This document shows positions 1 to 9,443 of a stretch of 64,000 nt of DNA, piece by piece. The notes below the pieces were generated by a model, which saw only the letters and a list, made by a program, of their open reading frames with translations, searched no databases and was not told the DNA's origin. This stretch comes from an uncultured Clostridia bacterium (GTDB taxonomy: Bacteria; Bacillota; Peptococcia; Peptococcales; Peptococcaceae). The translations under genes and the position numbers were made by a program. The stretch covers positions 1 through 64,000 of the forward strand of contig CALXUG010000010.1 of the NCBI GenBank assembly GCA_944391625.1. Reading direction: 5' to 3'. Positions within the stretch are counted from its first letter, which is position 1; each line of letters begins with the position of its first letter.

Positions 1-148
1 ACGGACAGATGCGCAGTCTGTCTAGCCGAACTGGACGCAGTCCAAAGTGAGGCAGACATACAAGCAAATGTCCGGTGAACGAGGGCAGGCAACAAACAGT
101 CTCCCTGACTTGCGTACATAAGATCGCCGACCACTCAATCTCATACGA
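1..148. repeat. Interspersed hairpin repeat, copy A (cut by window edge)
   Basis: The first 110 bases are close to the reverse complement of the left part of the copy at 42.9 kb. The rest matches the right end of the copies at 24.5, 40.6 and 42.9 kb (the segment with CTCCCTGACTT, then a GCCGACCACTCAATCT-like tail). It holds one hairpin core, TGGAC-GCA-GTCCA at 32-44, enclosed by GTCTG/CAGAC arms. No transposase or ORF belongs to it. The left end lies outside the window, so a parS site there cannot be assessed. Confidence 0.8.
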
Positions 149-251
149 AACAATTTTATCGCTGGCTAAATGAATGTCAATCTTTTATACCCATATATAC
201 GAATCAATCGGTAATTGGTTCACTGTTTCGACAAAATTTTTTAAGCAACTG

Positions 252-294
252 CAAAAATACCCCCTATCCGGTTTTTACCCGGCATAGGAGGTAT
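252..294 (-). terminator. Intrinsic terminator of the tyrosine phosphatase gene
   Basis: Read on the minus strand just after the phosphatase stop codon, ATACCTCCTATGCCGG pairs imperfectly with CCGGATAGGGGGTAT across a short A-rich loop, and TTTTT follows. This is the form of a rho-independent terminator. Confidence 0.75.
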
Positions 295-320
295 CATAGC
301 AAACTATCCCAATCTTTATT

Positions 321-1319
321 TTAATTTTCCAGATATAACTCTTTCAACCGTTCCAGCTGCTCATCGGTAAGGCCCAATCCGTTATGCAGATAACCGGCTG
401 TGCCGCCCCAGGTTTGGTCAACTTCATCAAAAAACGCCTGCAGATACGCAGCATGCACCTGGGTCAGCGCCGCAAATAATTGACGCTGTTCTTCCGAAAT
501 AGGCGCCTCTGCCGTTTCCAGCTTATCCACCCGCAGCTGATTTTGATTGCTCAGCAGATAATCTTCCAGAATAATCTGGCGGGGTACGCCCAACGCCAGC
601 AGAATGGTAGCTGCGCCCACGCCCACACGGTCTTTTCCCGCTGTGCAGTGCTGCACCAACGGCACCTGGGCTTCATCCAACAAACGCAGCAGCAATTCTC
701 GGTACACGCTGTTGCAGTGGCTGTTTTTCGCCAAAATGCGATTGGTTTCTGTCAGCATGGCAATGGCGCCATCTACACCGCCGGTCATAAACTGCTGTAA
801 ATCCAGAATATTGGTGGCGTTGCTATCCTCAAAAGGACGCAAGTGCAGATACTGCACCCCTGCCACCGCCACATCGGGATGCCCCTGTTCTTCAAAACCG
901 GAGCGGTAATCCACCACCGTTTTTAGTCCCATCTGCTGTAAAAAACTGCTATCCGCCTGACTGATTTCATCGTGGGCTGCCGAACGCAGCAGCTTGCCCC
1001 ACTTGGTAAAACGTCCGTCCTCGGTGGGATAACCGCCCAGATCGCGAAAATTCACCAATCCGTCCATCGGGATCACCCGCTCCGCAGTGCGGATGCGCGC
1101 GCCGTTTTGCGCTGTCAGCAAAAAATAAGGCCGCTGATGGGGCTGCACCGCTGTGGTGTAGCTGTTTTGCTCCGTAGCACCCAGCAAATAGTCCTTATCT
1201 TCTGAAACATCGGGCACAAACGCCTGATACACCTGCACAGCGCCCAAACCTTCCCCCTGCCAACTAATCATCAGCTGATTTTCCTGCCGTGTTACACAAA
1301 CCTTTTCAAATCCACTCAT
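321..1319 (-). CDS. Tyrosine-protein phosphatase (Y_phosphatase3 family)
   Basis: This 332-residue protein carries the N-terminal NFRDLGGY motif typical of the Y_phosphatase3/LipA-like family and a P-loop active site in VQHCTAGKDRVG, so the HCxxGKDRxG signature with its nucleophilic cysteine is intact. Family members remove phosphate from tyrosine (sometimes serine or lipid) substrates. The first 90 residues precede the catalytic part and may form a small beta domain. There is no signal peptide, so the enzyme is probably cytoplasmic. It stands alone, with its own terminator downstream. The physiological substrate cannot be inferred from the neighbourhood. Confidence 0.85.
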   Translation of the reverse strand: MSGFEKVCVTRQENQLMISWQGEGLGAVQVYQAFVPDVSEDKDYLLGATEQNSYTTAVQPHQRPYFLLTAQNGARIRTAERVIPMDGLVNFRDLGGYPTEDGRFTKWGKLLRSAAHDEISQADSSFLQQMGLKTVVDYRSGFEEQGHPDVAVAGVQYLHLRPFEDSNATNILDLQQFMTGGVDGAIAMLTETNRILAKNSHCNSVYRELLLRLLDEAQVPLVQHCTAGKDRVGVGAATILLALGVPRQIILEDYLLSNQNQLRVDKLETAEAPISEEQRQLFAALTQVHAAYLQAFFDEVDQTWGGTAGYLHNGLGLTDEQLERLKELYLEN

Positions 1320-1522
1320 ACTACAACGCCCCTTTGCCTATTGTCTGATTATATCTATTATAGCGCAAATACCGCCTAAAACCTATAGCCAGCGCCGACA
1401 AAGCGCTACAAAATATTTTTGGCAAAAATTATTTGGTTGTAAATTTTTTGTTGTGGACTACTGCTTTTCTGTAATCAAGCGGTCAATATCTTGGTTTTCT
1501 CTATAAAAATTTACCAATTGTG

Positions 1523-1550
1523 TTACATTAGCTTGCTATCAGCATACAAT
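1523..1550 (+). promoter_or_regulatory. Candidate promoter of the dinJ-yoeB pair
   Basis: TTACAT and TACAAT are separated by 16 bp and lie about 55 bp upstream of the antitoxin start. The boxes are imperfect, and the adjacent AT-rich sequence with ATAGTATAC may include the autoregulatory operator expected for such pairs, so this is a tentative call. Confidence 0.4.
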
Positions 1551-1604
1551 AATAGTATACTTTATATTGAACTACAATTTGACTGATTAGAAAGGAGTTA
1601 TACA

Positions 1605-1874
1605 ATGTCTCAAGCAACCATTACCGCCAGAGTAGATGAATCAGACAAAGCTGCATTTGATGCGTTTTGTTCCAACGTAGGGCTAAATACCTCCACCGCA
1701 ATCAATCTTTTTGTGAAAGCAGTTTTGCGTGAACGCCGTATTCCTTTTGAAATATCACAAGCGCCGGATCCTTTTTACAGTGAAGAAAATCAGGCTTATT
1801 TAATGAAATCCATCCAGGAGTTACGCGCCGGAAAAGGTCATGCACACGAACTGATTGAGGTGGACGATGAGTGA
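1605..1874 (+). CDS. dinJ: Antitoxin, RelB/DinJ family
   Basis: This 89-residue protein starts with a ribbon-helix-helix segment (TITARVDESDKAAFDAFC, then STAINLFVKAVLRE) characteristic of DinJ/RelB antitoxins. Such proteins repress their own operon and wrap the toxin with their C-terminal part. An AAAGGAG ribosome site precedes the ATG. The last codons overlap the toxin start by 8 bp, the usual coupled arrangement. In E. coli DinJ pairs with YafQ, whereas here the partner is YoeB-like; mixed pairings are common in this superfamily. Confidence 0.9.
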   Translation: MSQATITARVDESDKAAFDAFCSNVGLNTSTAINLFVKAVLRERRIPFEISQAPDPFYSEENQAYLMKSIQELRAGKGHAHELIEVDDE

Positions 1875-2136
1875 TAAAATTTGGTCAGACGATGCCTGGG
1901 CTGACTATCTCCACTGGCAAACACAAGATAAAAAAACATTAAAACGAATCAATGATCTTATCAAAGACATTGAGCGAAACGGTTGTCTCAACGGAATCGG
2001 CAACCCAGAAGCGCTCCGCGGCAACTTACATGGTGAATACAGCCGTCGCATTAATGAAAAAGATCGTCTTGTTTATCATATGGAAGATGGACGTATTTAC
2101 ATTTCACACTGTCGTGGTCATTATGGAGATAAATAA
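1867..2136 (+). CDS. yoeB: Toxin, Txe/YoeB family mRNA interferase
   Basis: From the ATG that overlaps the antitoxin stop, the protein has 89 residues, near the 84 of E. coli YoeB. It shows family landmarks: WSDDAWADYLHWQ at the N-terminus, NPEALRGNLHGEYSRRIN in the middle, and DRLVYHMEDGRIYISHCRGHYGDK at the C-terminal half with the catalytic Glu/Arg/His set. YoeB cleaves mRNA in the ribosomal A site. A longer in-frame start 12 bases upstream exists but has no better ribosome site. A strong terminator follows, so this is a two-gene operon at the edge of the defence island. Confidence 0.9.
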   Translation: MSDKIWSDDAWADYLHWQTQDKKTLKRINDLIKDIERNGCLNGIGNPEALRGNLHGEYSRRINEKDRLVYHMEDGRIYISHCRGHYGDK

Positions 2137-2145
2137 TTCAGTTTT

Positions 2146-2175
2146 CTCGCCCAATCAGTTGGGCGAGTTTTTTAT
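2146..2175 (+). terminator. Terminator of the dinJ-yoeB operon
   Basis: CTCGCCCAA and TTGGGCGAG form a perfect 9-bp stem with a TCAG loop, followed by TTTTTTATTTT, ten bases after the toxin stop codon. Confidence 0.9.
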
Positions 2176-2626
2176 TTTGGTTTCAATATTGCATTACAAA
2201 ATATAATGATTTTTCAAAAACTCTTTCACTTCACGGTCCAAACTGTAATTTTCCGCAATAAATTTTTGCGCTGCAATAAAAAGCCACCACTGCCGCAACA
2301 AGTACAAAAGAAAAAACCTTCTCCAGTGTAAAAATACCAAAAAAGGCTTGGTTCCTACACTTTTTCAGTTCCTTATTTATCAACCCGTGACATCAATACT
2401 ACCGTCTCCACATGGCCTGTTAAAAAAACTATTCCACAACACAAACCAATTGGTAATTGATTTTTACAACTAAATAACTTAAATGTTCAATTTTACTAAT
2501 AACATACTCTTTATTCAAGAGTGTTTTCTTTCTCTTATTTATACTGAAATACCGTATATTACAATTGACGCCTTTGGAGTAAAATGATAAAATTATGTTG
2601 AATATATATGTAAAGGGAGATGAACA
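2176..2626. other. Gene-free AT-rich gap before the methyltransferase
   Basis: No complete gene is visible in this 450-bp stretch. On the minus strand a short open segment of about 30 codons ending at 2194 reads AAQKFIAENYSLDREVKEFL and could be the C-terminal scrap of a lost gene, but it has no start and no recognisable family. The right end supplies the promoter and an AAAGGGAGATG-type ribosome site for the methyltransferase. Confidence 0.4.
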
Positions 2627-3781
2627 ATGAAAACTGTGGATTTATTCTGTGGTTGTGGCGGTCTATCTCTAGGTTTTCAACGCGCTGGTTATGAAATTGT
2701 TGGTGCTTTTGATTGTTGGGAACCTGCCTTAAACTGCTATACAAATAATTTCAAACACAAAGCACATTATTTAGATCTTTCAAAAAAAAATATTGCATTA
2801 AAAAAGATACGCCCTCTTAATCCTGATATAATTATTGGTGGACCTCCATGCCAAGATTTTTCTAGTGCTGGAAAACGAGAAGAAGGGGATCGTGCCAGTC
2901 TAACAATAACATTTGCAAAAATTATTAATAGCATTCGCCCCAAATATTTTGTTATGGAAAATGTGGCACGAGCGAAAACAAGTGATGCGTATAATGATGC
3001 AAAAAAACTATTTAAAAAAGCTGGATATGGATTAACTGAACAAGTCCTCGATGCTAGTAAATGTGGTGTTCCTCAAAAGAGGAAACGTTTTTTTTGCATT
3101 GGAGCATTAAATGAAGATGATGGTTTCTTGGATACATATCTAGCAGCAAACCAGAGTGTATTACCATTATGCATCCGAACATATTTCAATGAAAATAACT
3201 ATAATTTACATTTTGAGTATTATTATAGACATCCAAGAACATATTCGAGACGCGCTATTTTCTCAGTAGATGAACCTTCACCCACCATTAGAGGAGTCAA
3301 TCGTCCAAAGCCGCCTGAATACAAGAAACACCCAAATGATGCCGCAAATCCCGACAAAGTACGTTCGCTGACAACTCAGGAGCGAGCATTATTGCAAACA
3401 TTTCCAGAATCATATGATTTTGGGAATAACCAAATGATTGCAGAGCAAATGATTGGAAATGCTGTTCCTGTTAATTTGTCAAATCACGTTGCTCGTTCTC
3501 TGCTTTCGTTTATAAATCACGATACTCAGAGTCAGTCAATCGAATTTATTAATTGGTTACAGCAAGAACATAATTACACTCAGTTAGCAGCCAAAGACGT
3601 TATCTCCCACCTCTCAAGATGTAATCGTATTTTATCTGTTGCTAATCTGCCCGAACAAGAGTATCTAGAACAACTTGAAAAAAAAGAACCTTTCAGAAAT
3701 TTGTCTAAGTCTATTCGTTCCCAGTTAAAACGTTCAATTATTTTGTATGCTGAATATAAACAAGGTTCCCATAACAAATGA
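2627..3781 (+). CDS. DNA (cytosine-5-)-methyltransferase
   Basis: The 384-residue protein has the ordered motifs of C5 methyltransferases: the SAM-binding motif I DLFCGCGGLSLGF at residues 5-17, motif IV GGPPCQDFS with the catalytic Cys at 75, motif VI ENV at 111, motif VIII QKRKRFF near 150, and a late motif X around IGNAVPVNLS. The region between VIII and X, which would hold the target recognition domain, is short. An extra 100-residue C-terminal segment follows. Base composition is clearly more AT-rich than nearby housekeeping genes, which suggests transfer. It is convergent with the GHKL-TIR gene and shares a terminator with it, and no classical endonuclease is adjacent. It may protect self DNA for that partner or be an orphan. 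Confidence 0.9.
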   Translation: MKTVDLFCGCGGLSLGFQRAGYEIVGAFDCWEPALNCYTNNFKHKAHYLDLSKKNIALKKIRPLNPDIIIGGPPCQDFSSAGKREEGDRASLTITFAKIINSIRPKYFVMENVARAKTSDAYNDAKKLFKKAGYGLTEQVLDASKCGVPQKRKRFFCIGALNEDDGFLDTYLAANQSVLPLCIRTYFNENNYNLHFEYYYRHPRTYSRRAIFSVDEPSPTIRGVNRPKPPEYKKHPNDAANPDKVRSLTTQERALLQTFPESYDFGNNQMIAEQMIGNAVPVNLSNHVARSLLSFINHDTQSQSIEFINWLQQEHNYTQLAAKDVISHLSRCNRILSVANLPEQEYLEQLEKKEPFRNLSKSIRSQLKRSIILYAEYKQGSHNK

Positions 3782-3796
3782 TAGGGAACCTTGTTT
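3758..3796. terminator. Bidirectional terminator between the methyltransferase and GHKL-TIR genes
   Basis: AACAAGGTTCCC and GGGAACCTTGTT form a perfect 12-bp stem. The methyltransferase stop codon lies in the loop, and A/T runs flank both sides, so the hairpin serves both convergent genes. Confidence 0.85.
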
Positions 3797-3799
3797 ATA

Positions 3800-5833
3800 T
3801 TAATTAATCTCAGCTAGATTCGTATGTTTACAATTACGCGCAATACATGTATATACTAATTCTCCTGTATCGTTCATAGAAAGTTCCATTTGACTGGAAC
3901 ACTTCGGACAAAGTGGCGTTGCTAAATATCTTCTTCGAGGCATATAAGGTGGGGCCTTCATTTGAAGTGCATATTCATTCATTGCTGATTCTATTGCATT
4001 CTCTATAACACTATCACCGGGCATCGGCAAAAACCCTATTGTTTCTAAAGCATTTTTTAATAGACATTTCAGCTTATAATTTATCTCTGAATCCGATAAA
4101 TCAGACAACGAAACACCAATTTGACTGTTATTAATAGGCTTATCTATACCACCAAATCCCATATCTATAACCACATTACTATATTTTTTATTTGTTGCCC
4201 ATGCAGCTCCAGTCTCTGCAATACACACATTTGAATTATAAAAAGAACGGCTGAACAAAAATATAACGTACAAATCATCTCGAAAACAATCTTTTAAATA
4301 GTCATAAATATCTTGATCGTATGGAACACCTAATTCTGACATTGAAGTAAAAATAATATTCTTTTTAACATCCATTCCAATCAGTTCAAAACAACGTACT
4401 AAAAATTTTCCAAATATAGCACATTCTGTTTTATGACTAATAAAAATCCGCTTTGTTTCATTCGCCAAATTTAAAGCACGTCCAAATTGAAACAATTCTG
4501 TCTGAAAATCTTTTTGTTCTTCTGGTGTGAGCTTTAATTTTATTGCTTTCTGTGTTTTAGGAGCTTTTCCTAAAAAATCTGTTTTAATTTGATTTGCTTC
4601 CTGAAAGTCCGCATCCTGTTTTTTTATTTTTTGTATTTCTTCCTTTCGCCTAGTAATAAATGATACTACCTCTGTTATTATACGAACCAGTTGTACATAT
4701 CTTTGGTCCGTTTCATCATAGCCACGCCGATTACTTATGGCCATATCAGCTAAATCATCTTCTTCAAATATATCTGCATATATTTCGCCAATAACATATG
4801 CATCTGCAATTCTATTAGTCTGTGTCTTGGGCAATATATCGAATTCCCCTATTTTCCCTCGTGAAAAAACTGTAACACGATTATCTGTTAAAGATACTTC
4901 AAATTTTGTTTTTCCTTCCTCTTCATAAGTTTCTGCAACAAATTTTTTAAATGAAGGTCTCTCGTGAATGGTACCCAGCCATCCATAAAAATAAAAGTTT
5001 CTTTTTACTTGTTGACCGTTTTTATCCAATACATCGATTTGATATGGCATGATTTGAAACTTCTTTTCACTACATAAATCTTCGTATCTTTTTGTATATT
5101 TGTAACGATCGAGAATATCATTTTTCTTAATTAAGTCTATTTTTTCAGCAAACTCTTCTCCAAAAGTAATAAGAGTATCCATATACGAAAAAAAATCTAA
5201 ATTTTTGCGTGACAACTCCTTAAAATCATCTGTATTTCTACGTACAAACACTTTAAAATCATCTGAGTTTACATCAAATGTTCTCAATAACCGATTGATA
5301 ATATAATTAAGACTTCGAGACACATCTTTTTGAATATTTCGTAAAACTATTTTAGTTCCTGTTCCTTTTTCTGAGAGGAAATCCTCTTCAAATACTACAG
5401 AATCTTCATCCAACGTAATAGGATCTTCATTTTGTAATGTTATAGCATCAAAGTCTAATCTACAAGCTGCTGTTTCACTCTCAGTTCTAGAATACACATC
5501 TACAACTTTTGCCAATGAAAATACTGCTAATTTACCTATTCCCTTTCTTCCAAGCACTTTTCTCCCGGCTGGAGATTCCGGATATACACTACGCCGATCC
5601 TGACCAATATTCAAAAATCTTGAATTCACCTCATCCGGTGTCATCCCAATCCCGTTATCCTGCACAACAATGGTAACTTCATCTACCGTATTTATTGTTA
5701 TCCAAACTGCTTTTGCATCTGCATCATACGCATTTTGCACTAATTCAGAAATTATACTTGGTGTATCACCATATAGTTGAGCTCCTAATAATCTTAGTAC
5801 TTTCTTATCGATATTAATCCGATAGGAGTGCAT
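3800..5833 (-). CDS. GHKL ATPase fused to a TIR domain and a C-terminal zinc ribbon
   Basis: Three parts are visible in the 677 residues. The N-terminus is a GHKL (Hsp90/MutL-like) ATPase with ELVQNAYDADA at 30-40, DNGIGM at 59-64 and GRKGIGKLAVFS at 95-106. Residues from about 461 form a TIR-like domain beginning RIFISHKTE, with SFYNSNVCIAETG placing a glutamate at about 540 where TIR NADases have their catalytic residue. The end carries CPKC and CIARNC (Cys 642, 645, 663, 668), a zinc ribbon. In bacteria TIR domains often act as NAD-degrading immune effectors, and GHKL ATPases occur beside methyltransferases in some restriction-like loci. An ATP-gated sensor with a TIR output is therefore the favoured reading. 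The gene is AT-rich like its convergent methyltransferase neighbour. Confidence 0.85.
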   Translation of the reverse strand: MHSYRINIDKKVLRLLGAQLYGDTPSIISELVQNAYDADAKAVWITINTVDEVTIVVQDNGIGMTPDEVNSRFLNIGQDRRSVYPESPAGRKVLGRKGIGKLAVFSLAKVVDVYSRTESETAACRLDFDAITLQNEDPITLDEDSVVFEEDFLSEKGTGTKIVLRNIQKDVSRSLNYIINRLLRTFDVNSDDFKVFVRRNTDDFKELSRKNLDFFSYMDTLITFGEEFAEKIDLIKKNDILDRYKYTKRYEDLCSEKKFQIMPYQIDVLDKNGQQVKRNFYFYGWLGTIHERPSFKKFVAETYEEEGKTKFEVSLTDNRVTVFSRGKIGEFDILPKTQTNRIADAYVIGEIYADIFEEDDLADMAISNRRGYDETDQRYVQLVRIITEVVSFITRRKEEIQKIKKQDADFQEANQIKTDFLGKAPKTQKAIKLKLTPEEQKDFQTELFQFGRALNLANETKRIFISHKTECAIFGKFLVRCFELIGMDVKKNIIFTSMSELGVPYDQDIYDYLKDCFRDDLYVIFLFSRSFYNSNVCIAETGAAWATNKKYSNVVIDMGFGGIDKPINNSQIGVSLSDLSDSEINYKLKCLLKNALETIGFLPMPGDSVIENAIESAMNEYALQMKAPPYMPRRRYLATPLCPKCSSQMELSMNDTGELVYTCIARNCKHTNLAEIN

Positions 5834-6094
5834 AATGACCCCTCCTTTGCCGCATTTTCTTATATTATATCTCCCATTTCGACAATTTACAATAGCGTCC
5901 TCCTTGATTACACTATGCTATTATCGGAATAAAATGAAAAACCTAAAAAGCAGATTTTTCCACCTCTCTTAGATCTCTTTGTGTACAACTTCTGTTTTTA
6001 CGTCCTCTATCGTAGTAAAACCGTAGTCCCCCGCTGCTTCTATTGCACCGATTTGCACCGATTCACCCCGCAAAAGCCCCTGCCATTCCCACAC

Positions 6095-6286
6095 TCAGTC
6101 GGCTACCGTGCCAAACAAAAAATAAACGCCACTTTGTTTTAAGTCGTCCCGCTCTTTACAGCGCTCTATCTCCGTTCGCGGAATTTTATACACAACACCA
6201 GTCCAATTTGCCAAAGTACATTTAATACGTCCATTTGGTTCTCCATCCATAAGGTAAAGATTGATATTCTTTCCTCTTGCCGCCAT
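6095..6286 (-). pseudogene. Truncated N-terminus of a GIY-YIG nuclease-family protein
   Basis: The 63 residues match the usual N-terminal block of GIY-YIG family proteins: a K-N-I-N-L-Y-L-M-D-G start, then NWTGVVYKIPRTE, and finally SGVYFLFG, where the GIY-YIG nuclease domain would begin. Translation stops right there, whereas relatives are normally around 300 residues. No continuation of the domain is evident downstream on the same strand. This is most likely a decayed gene between the GHKL-TIR gene and hsdR. A functional short protein is possible but not supported. Confidence 0.6.
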
Positions 6287-6319
6287 GCCATTCCGCCCTT
6301 TCTGTGTTGCTGATTCCTC

Positions 6320-9300
6320 TTACCGATATTTCTGCTTCATTTCTTTCATCCAGATAGGCAATGTTTCTGTCAATGCCATGATAAGTTCCAGTTGATCTTC
6401 CACTGCTTTATTTTTCGCTTTCCCAAAATCTACACTGGCTGTAATTTCTTCAATACGCGGAATATTATCCGGTTCTGTCACAGAATAAGCTGCCATGGAT
6501 TCCTCCAGTATATCAGCGTTGATTCCCCAGTTTTCCGCATAGCTGATAATTTGCAATTTTTGTTTTTCCTGTTTCCATGCTTCAAAAGCTTCATCAAAGC
6601 CAAGATGGGAAGATATATGCCCAGATACCAATTCTGTATCTACAAATTCTTTCAACAAACGTGCTTGTCCATCATCCCCCAAATTGCTTAATTCCTGAAT
6701 CTGTTCATGGATAATCCGTAAGGTTTCATCATCCACGATTTGCCTATCACCAGCAGAACGAACTTTTTCACCAATCAATTTCAAAATATGCGCTGCATCA
6801 ATCACCTGCACGCCAGTCAGTTTCGTTCTTGCTACCAATGGTTTGATTTCACCTGGCACATCCTCGCTGCCATTTGGCGGAAATAGATTCTTATACGCCC
6901 CTTTATAACGCAGCCAACAATGCTCGGTCAAACCAAAAGCAATATCATCCCACTGATACTCATAATATTGTTCCACCAGGTTCAGTTGTTTTACTGCATC
7001 CAGATAGGCACTTTTGAACATGTTTTTGGCATCTTCATCATCTTTCAAGACAACCCATGCCGTTGGGTCTGGCAAAGTTGGCAACAAAGCCTCTACCTGT
7101 CGATGCAATTTTTCAACCGCTGTTTCATATAAATCCACAATAACAAGGCTGCTCTTACCGCCGCTACCATACAATTTCAAAGCGGTATTCACAATTTCTT
7201 CAGTGATGCGTGGATATTGAAAATTCACAATGATGCCAAATTCCTTTGTCTTGCCAAATACACGGTTCGTTCTGGAATATGCCTGAATCAATCTTTGTAA
7301 CTCCAACGAACGGTCAACATATAGCGTATTCAAAAACTTAGAATCATAACCAGTCAATAATTGATCCGCAACGATAACAATATCAATATTCTTGGGATTG
7401 CGGCCACTGCCACCACGGGCTGCTCTATCTATTAAATCCTCAAAGTAAGCGTCTTCCCCATGTTTTTTATCACCCGCTATAAATTCAATGCCAGTGAATG
7501 CGGCATAATCCCGAAACATCATTTCCATAATTTCCTTTGGAACTGTTTCCGGGTCATTTTCATTGCCAAAGCTGAACGTCATCGCCACATTCGGTTTACT
7601 GCTTCGCTCTGCAATCTGCTTCTTGAATTCATTATAATAAGCAATCACTCGATTTTTATAAGCAACTGTCAAAATAGCATTAAATTGCCCATGCTGTGAC
7701 TGGCTTTCCCAATTATCCAATATTTCTGCAACCACGCGAGGAATATGGGGCTCATCCTGATAAACCAACAAACCATTTTCCACAGCCTGTTTTTCCACTT
7801 CCAATTCAGACCATCCCTGCACTTCCCGTTCAATATCCCGTTGTGAACGTTCCGGCTTTTCTTGAGCAATTAATTCTATCAACTGGTCACGCAAATCATC
7901 ATAACTTTTAAACTCACCGGTGTTAATATAATCTACATGAAACCCCAACACATTGCCGTCAGCAATTGCCTCATCAATGGTGTACTGGTGCAGCTTCGGG
8001 CCAAACAATTTTTCGGTAGTATTAATTAACTCACTTTTTTCGTTTACCATACCTTTGACTTCATTTTCTTCAAACAACGGTGTGCCTGTAAAGCCATAAA
8101 ATAGTCCATTCTTTTTGAAATAGCGCTGAATTCGGCCCATCATATGCCCCATAGTGGTTCGGTGCGCTTCATCTACAATAAACACCATCTTCTTATCTGC
8201 CAGGCTGTCGTCATGCGCCTCTACCAATTCCTTTACCAGAGCATCCAACTTAAAGGTAGTAGTAACCACAATGCCTGTCTTAGCTGATTTCAGATGCTTG
8301 CGAAGCTGATAAGTAGCCTTTGTGTCGTCCACTTCCACTGCCTCATAAGTGGCATAGGCAATAAAATTTTCTGAGGTGCGCTTGTCCAGCTCCCGTCTGT
8401 CCACCAAAAATACCACTTTATCAAACCCGGCACGAGTGGATAAAAACATCGCGGTTTTAAAACTGGTAATAGTTTTGCCAGAGCCGGTAGTATGCCACAC
8501 AAAACCGCCATGCGGTTCTTTTTTCTCATTATCCCAGCCAAACGCTGCCCCTTCAATCGCTTGCAGTGCATACACCTGATACGGACGCATCAGCATGTGC
8601 CGCCGATTTTCCGCATCTCTGGCTTCATCAATAATCAGATAATCACCCACCATTTGATGCGCCATCGGAATCATTAAAAACTGGTCGATTACGCTTTCCC
8701 ACTGATTCACCGGTTTATTGTTTTTGTCTGCCCAATGAAACACAAAGGCCGGATTAAACCCGTCAATGGATTTGGGCGTAGCAAAGTAACGGGTTTCGAT
8801 TTCTGTACTCATCACCATCATCTGCGAGAAAGCCATAAAATTATTGCAGTATTCCCCATCCCGATAATAACGCATAAACTGTCCAAAGGCTTCATCCAAA
8901 GTCTGGTCAGTGCGTTTTAACTCCACATTGATAAGCGGTAAACCATTAATCAGCATGACAAGGTCAAACCGATTGCCCTTTTCTGTGCTTACTTCCCGGG
9001 CAATACGATAAGACGAATCGCCGCCGCTTACTTGCGCTTTTTTAAAAATGGTCAGCGTGATTTGCTGCCGTGTAACTTTAGGATTTTCATCCCGAAAAAT
9101 ACCGTCAATCTTTCCGGTGGATTCTTCAATAGCCAGTAATTTTGCTGCCTCATAACTGTTATTGATTTGGCTGACCTTTGCCATTACCTGCTGAAACTCA
9201 TGATCCGTCAGCGCCACACCTTCCAGCTGGTCAGCATTGATACGGTTCAGCTCTTGCCGCCAGTGATTGATTAAGTCCTGTACCGTCACTTTCTGCTTGT

Positions 9301-9403
9301 TACCATCCAAAAAATCCGGCGCTTCCCACTTCCATCTCTTTAATCGATTTACAAAATTTTGTTGAAATGTTTTCTCTGCTGCATCCTTTGCTACATTGCT
9401 CAC
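6320..9403 (-). CDS. hsdR: Type I restriction enzyme, R subunit
   Basis: The 1027-residue protein has the HsdR layout. The N-terminal nuclease domain carries the PD-(D/E)xK residues (D147, E161 and K163 in FDLVMLINGLPLINVELK). The motor domain follows with Walker A TTGSGKT at 305-311 and the DEAH box at 411-414, then helicase domain 2 (SRTNRVFGKTKEFGIIVNF) and a helical C-terminus. HsdR translocates DNA with ATP and cuts it when the HsdM2S complex meets unmethylated sites. Translation begins with GTG behind AAAGGAGG. A terminator and a candidate promoter lie directly upstream, so hsdR may be expressed separately from hsdM-hsdS. Confidence 0.95.
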   Translation of the reverse strand: MSNVAKDAAEKTFQQNFVNRLKRWKWEAPDFLDGNKQKVTVQDLINHWRQELNRINADQLEGVALTDHEFQQVMAKVSQINNSYEAAKLLAIEESTGKIDGIFRDENPKVTRQQITLTIFKKAQVSGGDSSYRIAREVSTEKGNRFDLVMLINGLPLINVELKRTDQTLDEAFGQFMRYYRDGEYCNNFMAFSQMMVMSTEIETRYFATPKSIDGFNPAFVFHWADKNNKPVNQWESVIDQFLMIPMAHQMVGDYLIIDEARDAENRRHMLMRPYQVYALQAIEGAAFGWDNEKKEPHGGFVWHTTGSGKTITSFKTAMFLSTRAGFDKVVFLVDRRELDKRTSENFIAYATYEAVEVDDTKATYQLRKHLKSAKTGIVVTTTFKLDALVKELVEAHDDSLADKKMVFIVDEAHRTTMGHMMGRIQRYFKKNGLFYGFTGTPLFEENEVKGMVNEKSELINTTEKLFGPKLHQYTIDEAIADGNVLGFHVDYINTGEFKSYDDLRDQLIELIAQEKPERSQRDIEREVQGWSELEVEKQAVENGLLVYQDEPHIPRVVAEILDNWESQSQHGQFNAILTVAYKNRVIAYYNEFKKQIAERSSKPNVAMTFSFGNENDPETVPKEIMEMMFRDYAAFTGIEFIAGDKKHGEDAYFEDLIDRAARGGSGRNPKNIDIVIVADQLLTGYDSKFLNTLYVDRSLELQRLIQAYSRTNRVFGKTKEFGIIVNFQYPRITEEIVNTALKLYGSGGKSSLVIVDLYETAVEKLHRQVEALLPTLPDPTAWVVLKDDEDAKNMFKSAYLDAVKQLNLVEQYYEYQWDDIAFGLTEHCWLRYKGAYKNLFPPNGSEDVPGEIKPLVARTKLTGVQVIDAAHILKLIGEKVRSAGDRQIVDDETLRIIHEQIQELSNLGDDGQARLLKEFVDTELVSGHISSHLGFDEAFEAWKQEKQKLQIISYAENWGINADILEESMAAYSVTEPDNIPRIEEITASVDFGKAKNKAVEDQLELIMALTETLPIWMKEMKQKYR

Positions 9404-9443
9404 TGCGTCGCGTCCTCCTTTGCCAATGAATCATTGCGTTCAC

